A DNA stretch of 64,000 nucleotides from Scalesia atractyloides. Taxonomy: Eukaryota; Streptophyta; Magnoliopsida; Asterales; Asteraceae. The stretch lies in contig CAMTDV010000002.1 in NCBI GenBank assembly GCA_947069175.1, forward strand, positions 7,481,054 through 7,545,053, given 5' to 3'. Positions 46,004 to 57,214 of the stretch are shown here, piece by piece (position 1 is the stretch's first letter; each line of letters opens with the position of its first letter). The position numbers and the translations under genes were made by a program. The notes beneath the pieces were generated by a model, which did not search any database, was not told where the DNA came from, and was given only the letters and a program-made list of their open reading frames with translations.

Positions 46004-47340
46004 GATGAGTAGAGCCAATAACGACCAAAGTCACACCGCATAATACGGGATAAAACGATCAGACTCTTAACACGTAACGCGGTGGAAAAAAACTATTTCT
46101 ATTTTTTCTAATTGGTACGGAACCGATATTGGTATTTGTTTTTATCGATTTTCTCTTTTATGGTTTTCCGATGAGTCGAGCCGATAACGACCAAAGTCAC
46201 GCCACGTAACACGATGAAAACCTATCATATTGCCACCATATCAATATTGCTTTTATGGTTTCCGATGAGTTGAGTCGATAACGACCAAAGTCATGCAGTA
46301 CATCACAGAAGGAAAACGATCAAACTCTCGTTACGTAGCACGAGGGGAAAACCATTTTTTAATTGGTTTTAATGGAACCAGTACCAATATTTGTTTTCGT
46401 CGTTAAAATTAAACTATGATAGATAGTAAGTAATTTGATCTTTATACTAATATATATAGTTGTTTTTATGATTTCAATATTACTATAAATTATTATTATA
46501 TTTACTTTTAACTTTCAACATAATTATTTAGTTTTAACTTTTAATGATTTTCTTTTTTTAATACCACTGATACCTTCCTTACAATATCGGTACCGGTACC
46601 GTATAACATCGGTATAGTTTTTTTATTATTAATGTCATCATGCAACTATTATTATGTACGATTCGATAAAAGTTCTACTCGAACGGATCATATATAGTTG
46701 ATTTTTTTATCATCACAAGCCGAACATATACCGACCAAACAACATCGGTATTCGAACGGGTCATATATAGTTAATTTTATTTATCATCACAAACCAAACA
46801 TATACATACCAAACAACACCGATATTCAAACGGGTCATATATAGTTGATTTTTTTATCATCACAAACCAAACATATACCTACCAAACAACTTCGGTAACT
46901 GTAACGTATTCGTTTTTATTGAATTCTCGACTTGCGGTATAAATTTATTGAACACAAATTAATATTCGCTATAAAGTATTTTTTTGATGTCGTAAGCTAT
47001 ATCGAGTATCTGTACGATACCGGTATCGACCAAACAACACCGTTACGGGTATTTTTATGGGTTTTCACTCAATGTGGAAAACGTGTTAATTGGCAACGAT
47101 TGCTATATCGAGTGCCGATATCATAGTGGTACTCTAATAAACCAGACCTATAATGACCAAAGGCATGCAGCGAAATGCGTAGGAATCCCACTAGTAAATT
47201 ATTACTTGAGCATGTATAATTTGTTTGTAATTACCGTCGAGAAAGTCACATGCTTTCGTCTAAACTTGGATTACATATCATACAATCCCGAGTCTAGACA
47301 CGTTGAGGATTAGTAGTTACCTTTACCTCATAAATTTGTT
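46004..47340. repeat. Degenerate repeat block (GAGTCGAGCCGATAACGACC type)
   Basis: Copies of GATGAGT(C/T)GAG(C/T)CGATAACGACC with AAAGTCA lie near 46004, 46170 and 46264, with a relative near 47140. Within it 46680-46900 is a neat triplicate of 73-74 bp (CGAACGG(A/G)TCATATATAG...CAAACATATAC). GGTACCGGTACCG strings occur near 46590. No protein is recognised. It is probably a decayed DNA transposon. Confidence 0.55.
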
Positions 47341-47348
47341 TACGTTTT

Positions 47349-47350
<2 letters not shown>

Positions 47351-47421
<71 letters not shown>
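47351..47421. repeat. (AT)n microsatellite
   Basis: About 35 uninterrupted or nearly uninterrupted AT units, followed by TATATGTGTGTGTG. Confidence 0.95.
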
Positions 47422-47431
<10 letters not shown>

Positions 47432-47746
47432 GTGTGTGTGTTTTTCATCTAAAATCATTAAATTTCTTTTTCAATTGGGATTTCTTGATTTTTTATAAAG
47501 TAAACTTTCGTTTTACTTCGTTTGGTTTGCTTGTTTTAATGGTTTTGCTTTAATCCTTTAAAAATAACCATTTTATTCCCTGATGTTTTGGTTTTATCGC
47601 CAGTTTTCTCCACGGCTCTAACTAAGTTAAAATTTTAGTTAACAGTACGAGTATTTCAGTAAATTTATATATAACTATTTAACTTTTATTTATTATCAAC
47701 TCCAAAAATTCATATACTTCTACTGAATATATATATATATATATAT

Positions 47747-48612
47747 AGGTAGAGGTTCGTGTGAGAAAATTTAAAAGTGTAAGAAGGATAAGAAAGATTA
47801 TGGAGGTGACATGTGTCCCTTTTTATTTTGGTAGTTTAAGGGTATAAGTGTAATTTAACTAATAAAATCTAATTATTGAATGAATATATGCAACCGATTA
47901 TTGGCAGTTATTGTAGGGATTTTCGAATTTGAAATAACACCCTAACTCATAAAAATACCACAACATGTATATTGAAGGCATACATCTTATAAAGAACAGA
48001 AATATAACTCATAAAAACACCATAACTAATAAAAACACCCCAACTCATAAAAACACCACAGCATGTATATTGAAGGCATACATCTTATAAAGAACAGAAA
48101 TATAACAAAATAACACCATAACTCATAAAAACACCACATCAGTTATACTGAAGGCACACATCTTATAAAGAACACCCTAACATTGAATATGACAGAAATA
48201 ACACCCTAATATAACACCAGTCAACACTTTAATCAGAATAAAAACAGAAATAACAACCTAAATATATAAAAACATATATAACTCTACATAAGTATATCAA
48301 TATGGTACTCATATTAAAGATAAAAAAAAGCACTCGTTATTAGTGTGTAATTTTTTTTTAAAAAGAGTTACGTATAAAAAGTTATTGATGTTTAAAAAAG
48401 AAGGGGGGAACTTTGCATGTGTATTAATGTTAGTTTCTTAATTTAAAAATATTAAATTTACCTTTATACCCTTAGTCTAGAAAATTAGTTAATTTAATAG
48501 TCAATATTATTTACAAAATTGCTATTATGATCTCAACCGTTAGATTAAATATCTAATGGTTTAGACTCTTTCTTATCCTTCTCACACTTTTAAATTTTTT
48601 CACAATAACCTC

Positions 48613-48617
<5 letters not shown>
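47747..48617. mobile_element. TIR element E1 bounded by (TA)n tracts
   Basis: 871 bp. Left end AGGTAGAGGTTCGTGTGAGA and, inward from the right, AGGGTGAGGTTATTGTGAAA; both continue AAATTTAAAAGTGT-AGAAGGATAAGAAAG. Both sides are (AT)n. The interior holds about three copies of a 90-bp repeat (ACTCATAAAAACACCA...GGCATACATCTTATAAAG, 47940-48190). Confidence 0.75.
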
Positions 48618-48646
<29 letters not shown>

Positions 48647-48649
<3 letters not shown>

Positions 48650-48880
48650 TGGGGTTCCAGAGTGAGCACTAGTGTATTTGCGAACTGAGTGAACAAATCC
48701 TGACCAGTGATTTACACACGTGTATGGCTAGGATTTCATCATCAAATCGTAAAATACACTAGTGTATTTTATCATCAAATCTTGGCCATTGATTTTACAC
48801 ACGTGTATTAATAATCAAGGGTTAGGATTAGTTCACATGGTTTACTATCATTGTGGTTGTTCACAAATGAACCTAACCCT
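48647..48880. mobile_element. TIR element E2 bounded by (TA)n tracts
   Basis: 234 bp between two (AT)n runs. Left TGGTGGGGTTCCAGAGTGAG and, inward from the right, AGGGTTAGGTTCATTTGTGAAC. It contains several ACACTAGTGT / ACACACGTGT palindromes. No coding. Confidence 0.6.
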
Positions 48881-49651
48881 ATATATATATATATATATAT
48901 ATAGGGGTGGGTTATCTTGAGAACACCCATTTTTGTGAGAACACTATGAACAATTTTCATCCATAGATCATCCTAAATTAATAGTTAAGACTAGAGGGCA
49001 TTTAAATGAAGAGAAAACTTAAATTAAAAGACAAAAGGGGCATTATTGTCAAAACATAAAACTCAAAAACTCATCAAAATCCTTCAATAGCATCTCTGTA
49101 AAAAAACCCTTCAAATTTGTAACCACGATGCTGGAGATTTCAACAATCAAAAGATGAACACGAAGAATCAATCTCACCCAATTTGGATTCGCTTGAGATC
49201 ATCTTCGATTTGACTGATTATGAACGGCTAGCTGATGTAATAAGCGAAAAAACTTTACTCATCTTCTTCATGTACTGGTTTTTGTTGTGATTTAGATCTA
49301 ATTGATGGTTTGAAGTATGATTATTTCGTTGGCTGATGTTATAAGCGAAGAAACTTTGCTTGTCTTCTTCAGGTACGGATTTTTGTTGTAATTTGGATTT
49401 GATTGATGGTTTGAAGTATGATTATTTGGTTTATGTTAGTTACACGTATGAAATTGTTAGGTTTGTTTGGATGTTTATGTGATTTTTAGTTGTATGTGGA
49501 GAACTGGTTGAATTAGGGTTTCTATAACTAAATTTGAGTATGAAATTGTTAGGTTTGTTTGGACATTGATGTAAATTTTAGTTATATATATAGAATATTG
49601 GTGGAATTGGGGTTTCTATGACTGAATGTAAGTCTCGGGATTTCCATATGT

Positions 49652-49922
49652 TTTTACACATGTGTAAATCATATATATGAAGGTTCACACATGTGTAAAT
49701 CATAGTACTTTAAAAAAAATAAGCATAAATATGAAAGTTTACACATGTGTAAATCATATATGAAGGTTTACATGTGTGTAAGTCATAATAATTTGAAAAA
49801 ATAAGCATAATTACGAAACTTTACACATGTGTAAATCATATATACGAAGGTTTACACATGTGTAAATCATAGTACTTAAAAGAAATAAGCATAAATATGA
49901 AATTTTACACATGTGTAAATCA
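49652..49922. repeat. Palindromic minisatellite, left part
   Basis: Seven copies of TTTACACATGTGTAAATCAT (16-base palindrome TTTACACATGTGTAAA), in alternating contexts TATATGAAGG and AGTACTTTAAAAAAAATAAG. The array resumes after the nested insertion at 52430. Confidence 0.85.
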
Positions 49923-51107
49923 TATCTACAAGGGATGAACATGGGTACCAGACCGGTACCAAAATACTGATACTAAAAAACGACAATAATGTGTACCGGT
50001 GTACAATACCAGTTTTATCGGTAAATCAATCAAAATAGCGGTACCGGTCCCAAAAAATGGGAAAATGGGTACCGATACCGGTACCGAAAATGTCACACCC
50101 CGACCCGCAGCGGAATAAAAGTCGGGGCATGATTGGGTTATCACCAAAGCTCATGATATTTACTAATAAGTTTCATATTTATTTAATTCAAATTAACTTC
50201 AAATATCCCACACAAATATCATACAAACACAATAATAAACCAAACGATTGTTCCAAACGAAATAAATTGTTTATTCTTCTAAGGCCATCCTATGTGTTTC
50301 TTTCCTCCGCTTGTTCACCTGTATCATGCGTAAAACAGAAAGTTTTGGGTCAACAAAAGTTGGCGAGTGAACCTTGATAAAGCATTTGAATAATTGAATT
50401 ATATTGTGTTTTAATAAAATTGTGCATGAATCATATGTGAACAGATGTATATATATAACCAATCACAAACCACATTGAATGAACACATGATATGATAAAT
50501 GATGTATTTGAGATCAAGGCTCAATCAAACGGAGCCGATCTAATGAGGCACCTGATGCTCAACCCGTATCCCACGAGGAACTGATGGGCCTAATGAAATG
50601 ATTGCACTGAAATGATAAAATGTAACCACAAACAAACCACGTAACAATTATACACATTTGATCACGAATTGATATTAGCACAAGTGTTTAAATAAAATAA
50701 AAGAAATTGTACGACACATGATACACCCCAAAACATGATTAAAAACGGAGAATTTGTAGAGATTCACTCACATTGGGTGCGTATTCTTGATTGAAGATGA
50801 GAGCGCACGAGTTGGGAGATTAACCGATGAGGGAGTACTAACCTAAAATGAAAATGCGATAACCCGATAAATAAATAACTATATTTTTCGTTAGAAACCT
50901 TTGTTTAGATTTTTAAGTTAATTTCATAATTTCTATTGATGTAATTAAGCCCTTGAAATTAAGTATTTTTAAGTATTTTAAATATATTTTCTTTTAATAG
51001 ACATCATAGAATGAATTAATAAAACAATAAAAAAAATATAAAAAAATATCCTTGTCAGACTGACAAGTCTGACAACCGGTTCGCTGGTTATTGTAAGTGT
51101 GCTTGTT

Positions 51108-51172
51108 GAGACTCGAACTCTAGACCTCTTATTCACGTGCACGCAGCTCTTCCAACTGAGCTACGTGTCTAA
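51108..51172 (-). other. tRNA-like module T1 in the solo LTR
   Basis: Element sense: TAGCTCAGTTGGAAGAGC, a perfect D-arm (GCTC/GAGC) and a full A box, then GAGGTCTAGAGTTCGAGTC with a B box. This is the most tRNA-like of the set. The anticodon arm and acceptor stem do not pair well. Confidence 0.65.
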
Positions 51173-51265
51173 CCCGAAAGAAACATGATTTTAGTTATTC
51201 TTATACACATGTTAGGTTTATTAAATTTTAATTAAATTAAAAAAGAGAATAAACGATCCGGCCGG

Positions 51266-51346
51266 TGTGAGCCAAGGGGCTCGAACCGGTGACCTTGGTT
51301 GTGTTACGCACCCAACCCAACCAACTGGGCTGGGTGTCTAACCCGA
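51266..51346 (-). other. tRNA-like module T2 in the solo LTR
   Basis: Element sense: CGGGTTAGACACCCAGCCCA lead-in, A-box-like CAGCCCAGTTGGTTGGG and B box CGGTTCGAGCC. Same lead-in as T1 and as the other LTR's T3. Confidence 0.55.
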
Positions 51347-51429
51347 CAAATCATGAGTTTTAATTATATTTGTATACTAATTAGGTTTACATAAAGGTGT
51401 TGGATTTAAAAAGGGTTTTGTGGTCGGCC

Positions 51430-51510
51430 GGTGAATGCTTGGTTTCGAACCGGCGGTCACGGGTTTAGGTTGCACCCGGCCCAACCAGTTGGGCGGGGTG
51501 CTGAACCCGT
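51430..51510 (-). other. tRNA-like module T3 in the solo LTR
   Basis: Element sense: CGGGTTCAGCACC lead-in, GCCCAACTGGTTGGGC hairpin and a TTCGAAACC B-box-like loop. Confidence 0.5.
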
Positions 51511-52057
51511 TTACAAACCGTATTTTATTATTCATAAGCACACACGGCCCATTGTATTCTTCGTTTTGAATTTTGAACCAGTTAAATACCCTCCCGTTTT
51601 AAGCCCCTTTATCTCTGATAGAACCGATGCACACAACTATTAGTTAAAGCAAAACAGGAGAAAGGAACAAGGGTTCTACCGATTAAGCTGAGCCGGTGTG
51701 TGACTAAATTCCGGCAACCTGATGTATTCCGGCGAGGGAGAGTTTCCGGCGACCCGAAAGCTTTGAGAGAGTATGGCTTCGCAGGAAAGGATTGAACGAG
51801 AAACGAGTATGAAGCTTGCGGTATTTATAGGTGTCTTGGTACCCCAATATTTTTGGTAACCCAACTGCGATTGATCGGAATTTATTTGACAGGGTTGAGT
51901 GATTGGAATTTACCCTAATTAGCACGGGTGTCCGCTGTCGGCGTTTACAGAAAACGCGTTGGTTGATCTGCGAGATCTCCAGTAAGGAGTTTGTCGCCGT
52001 TACAGGCTCCGTTGACTAGCATATGAATATTTTGATGCTCGAGATATCTTGCATCAA

Positions 52058-52129
52058 GAGTGTGTGGCGCAGTGGTGTTGAGTGCGTATTTTTACCCGGG
52101 GAACCCGGGTTCGATCCCGGTTCACCCCC
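52058..52129 (+). other. tRNA-like module T4 in the solo LTR (opposite strand)
   Basis: Plus strand: A box TGGCGCAGTGG and B box GGGTTCGATCCCGG, both at consensus. It lies in U3, antisense to the element, as in the LTR at 37906. Confidence 0.6.
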
Positions 52130-52429
52130 TCTTTTTATTTATTTTAACTCTTTTAAGTTAAAACATTTACTAGTTATAAATATATAATATTTAATTGATT
52201 ATTTATTTTATTAAGATTATTCTAATCCTTTGTTATTTTTATTTTATATACTTATATTCTAATGTTTCAAAACAATAAAAAAATGTTTAAAAGAAGAAAA
52301 AATCAAACGACATAAATAAAAACACTTTGATCGATAATTTGGGGCGGGTTTTCGAAACCCGATTTACACAAATGTTACAGAAAATGATCGGTACGGTACC
52401 AAAACCCGGTACTAAATGCTCATCTCTAG

Positions 52430-52680
52430 TTTAGACATGTGTAAATCATAATACTTTTAAAAAAATAAGCATAAATATGAATGTTTACACATGTGTAAAT
52501 GATAATACTTTATAAAAATAAGCATATATATATGAAGGTTTACACATGTGTAAATCATAATGCTTTAAAAAATAAGCTTAAATATGAAGGTTTACACATG
52601 TGTAAGTCATAATACTTTAAAAAAAGCATAAATATGAAGGTTTAGACAAGTGTGAATCTTAATAGTTAAAAACTTGAGGA
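52430..52680. repeat. Palindromic minisatellite, right part
   Basis: Five further copies of the TTTACACATGTGTAAATCAT unit with AATAAGCATAAATATGAAGG linkers, continuing the array cut at 49922. More scattered copies lie at 53340-53640 and 54640-54705. Confidence 0.85.
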
Positions 52681-55480
52681 CAATGTAAACAGGTTTCGGA
52701 CATCAAATAAAATCTTTAAGACATTAGACTTGGATGTATTCTCAATTGCTAATAACCACCATTACTTTATCTCATTATTGCATTTCTTTTGTTTCAGATG
52801 CGCATGTTTCTCTACTATTTGAGAAGTGTTAAAAATCCTAAGTACAAAGAAGTTACAACTACAACACCTGTAAAGGTAAAAATCCAAATTGTGAAGCTTT
52901 TATGTTGCTACGTATGGATATGTTCTTGGGGAGTTACACGAGAAAACTTAGTTGTGGTTTTAGAGACTCTAAAGATAAAAAGCGACGATAACTAAATTCA
53001 ATTACAAAGAGATATGTTGCAAGAATATTTCTTCCTGCCGTAAACAAGTTCAAAGAAAAGTTATTTGCAGAAACCTTGGGAACTTGATCGAATGAGCAAC
53101 AACTAGACATGATCTTTTGTGTTTTTGGTACCTAGAACATCAATGTTTTTGAATATTATGAGTTACTAATGACTGTAAGAAGACACAACATTCAATAATG
53201 CGTTTAAAATATGCCGATTTGTATCTTGTTTGACAATTTATTTCAAGTGTTTGAATTATTCGGATTTACATGAATCTTGGCTTTGAAATTTACAGGCTTT
53301 GTATATTAGTTTTGCCTTTATAATGTCATATTGTATAGATGTGTAATATTACACATGTGTAATATGGCAAATTACATTTATGTAAAAGATACATAGATAT
53401 GTGACAATGAACAATTACACATGTGTAAACCAAGTGCGCATGTATAAAACAAACACAAATATGTAAAAATCAACACTTTAAACGTGTAACTAAGTTGCAC
53501 ATATGTAAGATAGATACATATATGTATCAGATCACAGATTAAACATGTGTAATTCAGCTTCACATTTGTAAAGCATTATAGATATATGACACTAAACAGT
53601 TTACATATGTGTAAATCAGCTGCACAAATGTGAAAATAAATTGACACCATTTAAAACAAACTCCTACACATAAAAGATAAAAAGATGTGAAATTCACCAA
53701 CATAGCAAACATAAGACGTAAGTGGTAATTACATCGAATTAGTAATGTGTACAAACATTTTTTCTTATTATTCAAAGGACCACCAAGATTCAAATCGACT
53801 TCTATGTCACTACGCTTAGTTGCTTGACTGGTGATATCTAGACTTCATCTTCATCCTTACCACCATCAAACAGTATCAATGAAGAGTTGGCCCAGTGAAG
53901 TCACTATGCGACACTTGTTGCTAGCATTAATACTACAACCGCTGGATTTCTTCTTTTTTCCTTTCATTCTGTGATGTAAACAATGGGAACACCAATGGTA
54001 TCTCAAAGTAGGTTCTGTTTTTTCCCTTTTAATCGCGTCGCTACATCGTCATAAGCAAGTGTCACCTCCTCGCAGTATCATACGTCGCTAGCTAGTGCGT
54101 GCACTAGCCTATCCTGAACAGTACACATGTGTACCACAAATGAACATAACAAACATAGTATGTTGGATGAACTTATTAGCACGATTTTATCTGGTTGTAA
54201 CCTTGACTATCTCTGTCACTTCCTTTCTCCTCAGATCAAACTATTTCCATTCCTCTCTAGTTGTAAGCTTCACCAACCATTAATCCCTCACAATCTAATT
54301 GTATATTTTATTAACTTCAGCCACATACTTTGTTAAATTAAAACACTTAGTAGCACAAAGCATATTGAATAAAGTGTAAATGCCCAAACTATGAAACAAG
54401 TGTTTTAAAAATAAATTAAAATGAGCACAAGAAAACTTCAATAGATTAGCACCAGATAAGCCTTGTAAAACAAGCGGGTCAAATAAGATAACACTTACAT
54501 GCATTCGAAATGTTTCATCCTGTCATAATTTGGCTCGTTAGTTTCATCCTACCAAGTCTACATGCATTCGAAATGTTTTTTTTAATCTTTAAATTTGGTA
54601 TCAAGGAAGTACTTTTTTACAAAGAATATAGAACAACACTTACACGTGTGTAAATCTGAACAGGATAGGATGCAAGCAATTCGTAGTTACACATGTGTAA
54701 ATCTGAACAAGATGGGATGCTCATATCAGCTCCAACACTTGCTTCATCCAAATCTTCAAATTGTTCCTCATAATTGATAACACTTAATATAGAACCCTTG
54801 GTTCACCTCATACAGTTTCAATATCCTCTTAGTTGATCTTAAATGAACCTACATCACAATATAAACACCCGCTTGTAGTCATTATCGATAACATTATATA
54901 ACCCTTACGATTACACTTTGTAAAAAAAAACTAAGATAAAGAACCTCAGCTAACATTTATGGCTGAGTTTTGATATCAATCTTCGTCATGGAACCCTGCT
55001 TCATCAATCAATCATGTGATTCAACAATACTTACATATGATTTAGGATAAATTGTACTTGCAATCCCGCAAATAAGAATTAGTTAGGCCAAATTACGAAC
55101 TTTATAGGAAGATGTGTTAAAATCGTGGAACAAAACCCACCGTACATAAACAGAGAAGAACATACCTGCAGATTACGAATCCAAAAACCGTCTCAAACAA
55201 TTAACAATTGAAGAACATACATGCAGATTAGGAACGGGATAGTTTAAGATCAATTAATCCAAACCATAATCGATTGGATAAGATTCCGATTGAAAATCAT
55301 GTGCCTATACAGAAGATCGTGTGCGTAGATTGGAAAAAAGTAGTGCTGGAATTTGGGTGTTAATGGAAACCAGAGAGTTGTAGAAATTTGTTTAATTACC
55401 ACTTTACCCTTTTAATTAAAACTCAAGGGAAATAAATGAGTGGCTGATATTTGTTCTCATGGTTCTCACAAAAGATGAGT
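52681..55480. other. Right half of E3, no recognised gene
   Basis: Contains short frames only (for example 52789-52995), scattered ACACATGTGTAA copies, and on the minus strand at 53815-54110 a patch with several near-open frames broken by stops. I found no transposase motif. Confidence 0.4.
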
Positions 55481-55498
55481 GTTCTCATTTAAACTCTC

Positions 55499-55533
<35 letters not shown>

Positions 55534-55654
55534 TATTTACACACACATTGACACATCTCTTTGCCCCCTCTCTACCACAACCTGCAGAGTGCAGACCATC
55601 ACCATCGCCTCTCCCCTTTCCCCTGCCACCACAGCCACCTCCCAGAACAACCAT

Positions 55655-56325
55655 CAGGGGTGGACCTACCTTAGGGGAAAGGGTAATGATAGGGGTTCGG
55701 TAGCCGAATATGAGTCGACAACAAAAAAAAACAATGGGTCAAGATTTTAGTTTGGATGCCACAATTATTTAAGCCATGTCCCACTTTACTCTAATTCCAT
55801 TTTTAGTTTATGTTCTTTCACGTTATTTTTATGTTTTATTTAGATTAGTGGAGTTAGTGCGTAGTTATTAGTTTTTAAGAAACTCAATTGTTGGTTTATA
55901 AAGAAGAACGAGAGGAACAAAATGGGCAGTGAGTTTTATGAATGAAAGTTTTATTGGTTAATTTTTCTCAATGGATTTTGAGTTGAATTAATATTTCCAT
56001 GCTAGTTCAAGTGTGTCAACTTGAATGGTGTTCTTGGAGTCTAGATTAGAATCAAGTGGTGTATCTGTATCTTGATTCTCGTTTGGTTTGCCCTAATCGT
56101 TTTCTTGTGTGATGTTTCTGTATCACAAGAGACCGTTAGATTTATACGTTTTATTTAGAGTTTTAATTTTATAGCCGTTACCGAACCGATTGCTATCAGG
56201 TAGCCTAGCGCTTCGGCGATAGTGTAAATTTTGGAAAAGTTTGACATTTTTTGACATTTTTTCGATTCGTTACCCATTTTTTTATAAAACGTTACCCCTG
56301 CGAAGATTTTTTAGATCCGCCACTG
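55655..56325. mobile_element. hAT-like MITE (CAGTGGCGGA type)
   Basis: 671 bp with ends CAGGGGTGGACCTACC and, inward from the right, CAGTGGCGGATCTAAA, a common plant hAT terminus. Flanks ACAACCAT (55647-55654) and ACGACCAC (56326-56333) agree at six of eight bases, both differences being transitions. The interior is noncoding. Confidence 0.7.
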
Positions 56326-57214
56326 ACGACCACCTCTTAAAAACACCACCACAACCACCTACTACAACCACGTTGCACCGCCCCAGCCGACCATCAACAC
56401 CTTGCGTCGCCCCCATCCGACCACCACAACCCACCTAACACACTCTGTTTCATCTCTCTCACTCAGGGTTGTCACCGTCACCCTGAACACCCACCATCAC
56501 CTCCATCATCGCACCTCAACCCCACCATCGTCTCTGACGACTCTCACCTCACAGAACCCCTTGAATCTTCTAAAACTAGATCTGAAACCAAATTTGGTGG
56601 GTAGGTTTTGGTCGTATGTAGCCGTCGATCTTTTCGGTTGCCTAGTCGGGGTTTCAGATCTGATGGATTCTAGATCTGGTTGGTAAAAGAAGGTGAAAGG
56701 GTTATGGTGGCGGTGTTCGATATGATTGTGACCGTTGAGATGGAGCGGCGATGGGTACTGGATCTGGTTGGGTTGTGGTGGCGAGTTATGAATCTGGTGT
56801 TGCGAATAGTAGTGGTGGTGGTGGTGGTTGGTGTGGCGGTGACTGACAGGTGGTGGTGAGGCAGTGGCTGACAGCGGTGATATTTTGTGGTGTTGGTTTG
56901 GGTGATGGTAAAAAGAGAGAGAAAGATGTAGAGAGGAGAGAGAGTGTATATGTTATGTATCGACCTACATATATAAATATTGAAATATAAAATATATGTA
57001 AATTACCAAAAATACCCTTACTTTTATCCTTAAAATTACCAAAATACCCTTTAGTTAACATACAATATGGATGGAGTTAAGACCGTAGAGCAAATTGGCG
57101 ACAAAACCGAAACATCAGGGAGTAAAATTGCTAATTTTAAAGAATTGGAGTAAAATTGCTAATTTTAAAGAATTGGAGCAAAACAGTTAAAATAATCAAA
57201 TGAAAGTTTACTCT

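Larger units (their letters stand above)
50091..52379 (-). mobile_element. Solo LTR, same family as the LTR at 35781, four tRNA-like modules
   Basis: 2289 bp, TGTCACACCCCGACCCGCAG ... AATGTTACA on the plus strand, flanked by a perfect GAAAA duplication (50086-50090, 52380-52384). In element sense a TATA box TATAAATA lies at about 51822-51830. It is clearly related to 35781-38160 but well diverged, with many indels. All four tRNA-like modules are kept in the same order and orientation. Confidence 0.9.
49930..52435. mobile_element. Small hAT-like MITE containing a solo LTR
   Basis: A GGTACCGGTACCG-rich element begins near GGGATGAACATGGGTACC and ends near GGTACTAAATGCTCATCTC, roughly inverted. 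It splits the palindromic minisatellite and is itself split by the LTR at 50091. About 220 bp without the LTR. The target duplication was not clear. Confidence 0.5.
48903..55500. mobile_element. TIR element E3 bounded by (TA)n tracts (6.6 kb, with nested insertions)
   Basis: Left AGGGGTGGGTTATCTTGAGA and, inward from the right, GGGAGAGTTTAAATGAGAAC; both continue with TTTTGTGAGAAC. Both sides are (AT)n. Inside are a 110-bp duplication (49225-49440), the ACACATGTGT array, a small hAT-like element holding a solo LTR, and an unassigned 3-kb right half. Around 53815-54110 the minus strand has broken coding-like stretches, but I could not assign a family. Confidence 0.6.
47498..57214. mobile_element. 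MULE-like element enlarged by nested insertions
   Basis: Inverted ends AAGTAAACTTTC (left) and GAGTAAACTTTC (inward from the right), with TIR similarity over about 150 bp including TCCCTGATGTTTTGGTTTT and TCGCCA. Flanks TTTTTTATA (47489-47497) and TTCTTTATA (57215-57223) match at eight of nine bases. Removing the nested elements leaves roughly 1.3 kb, a normal size for a non-autonomous MULE. The interior right of E3 is CCACCACAACC-rich. Confidence 0.75.

Noticed and set aside
49652..49922. CRISPR-like regular repeats
   Set aside because: Plant nuclear DNA; repeats are palindromic, linkers are also repetitive, and no cas genes exist here.
51108..51172. Possible functional tRNA gene
   Set aside because: D-arm and B box are good, but no 7-bp acceptor stem or 5-bp anticodon stem can be drawn, so I call it tRNA-like only.
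53815..54110. FAR1/MULE transposase remnant in E3 (minus strand)
   Set aside because: Several stops and no DDE, SWIM or zinc motif that I can point to; left unassigned.
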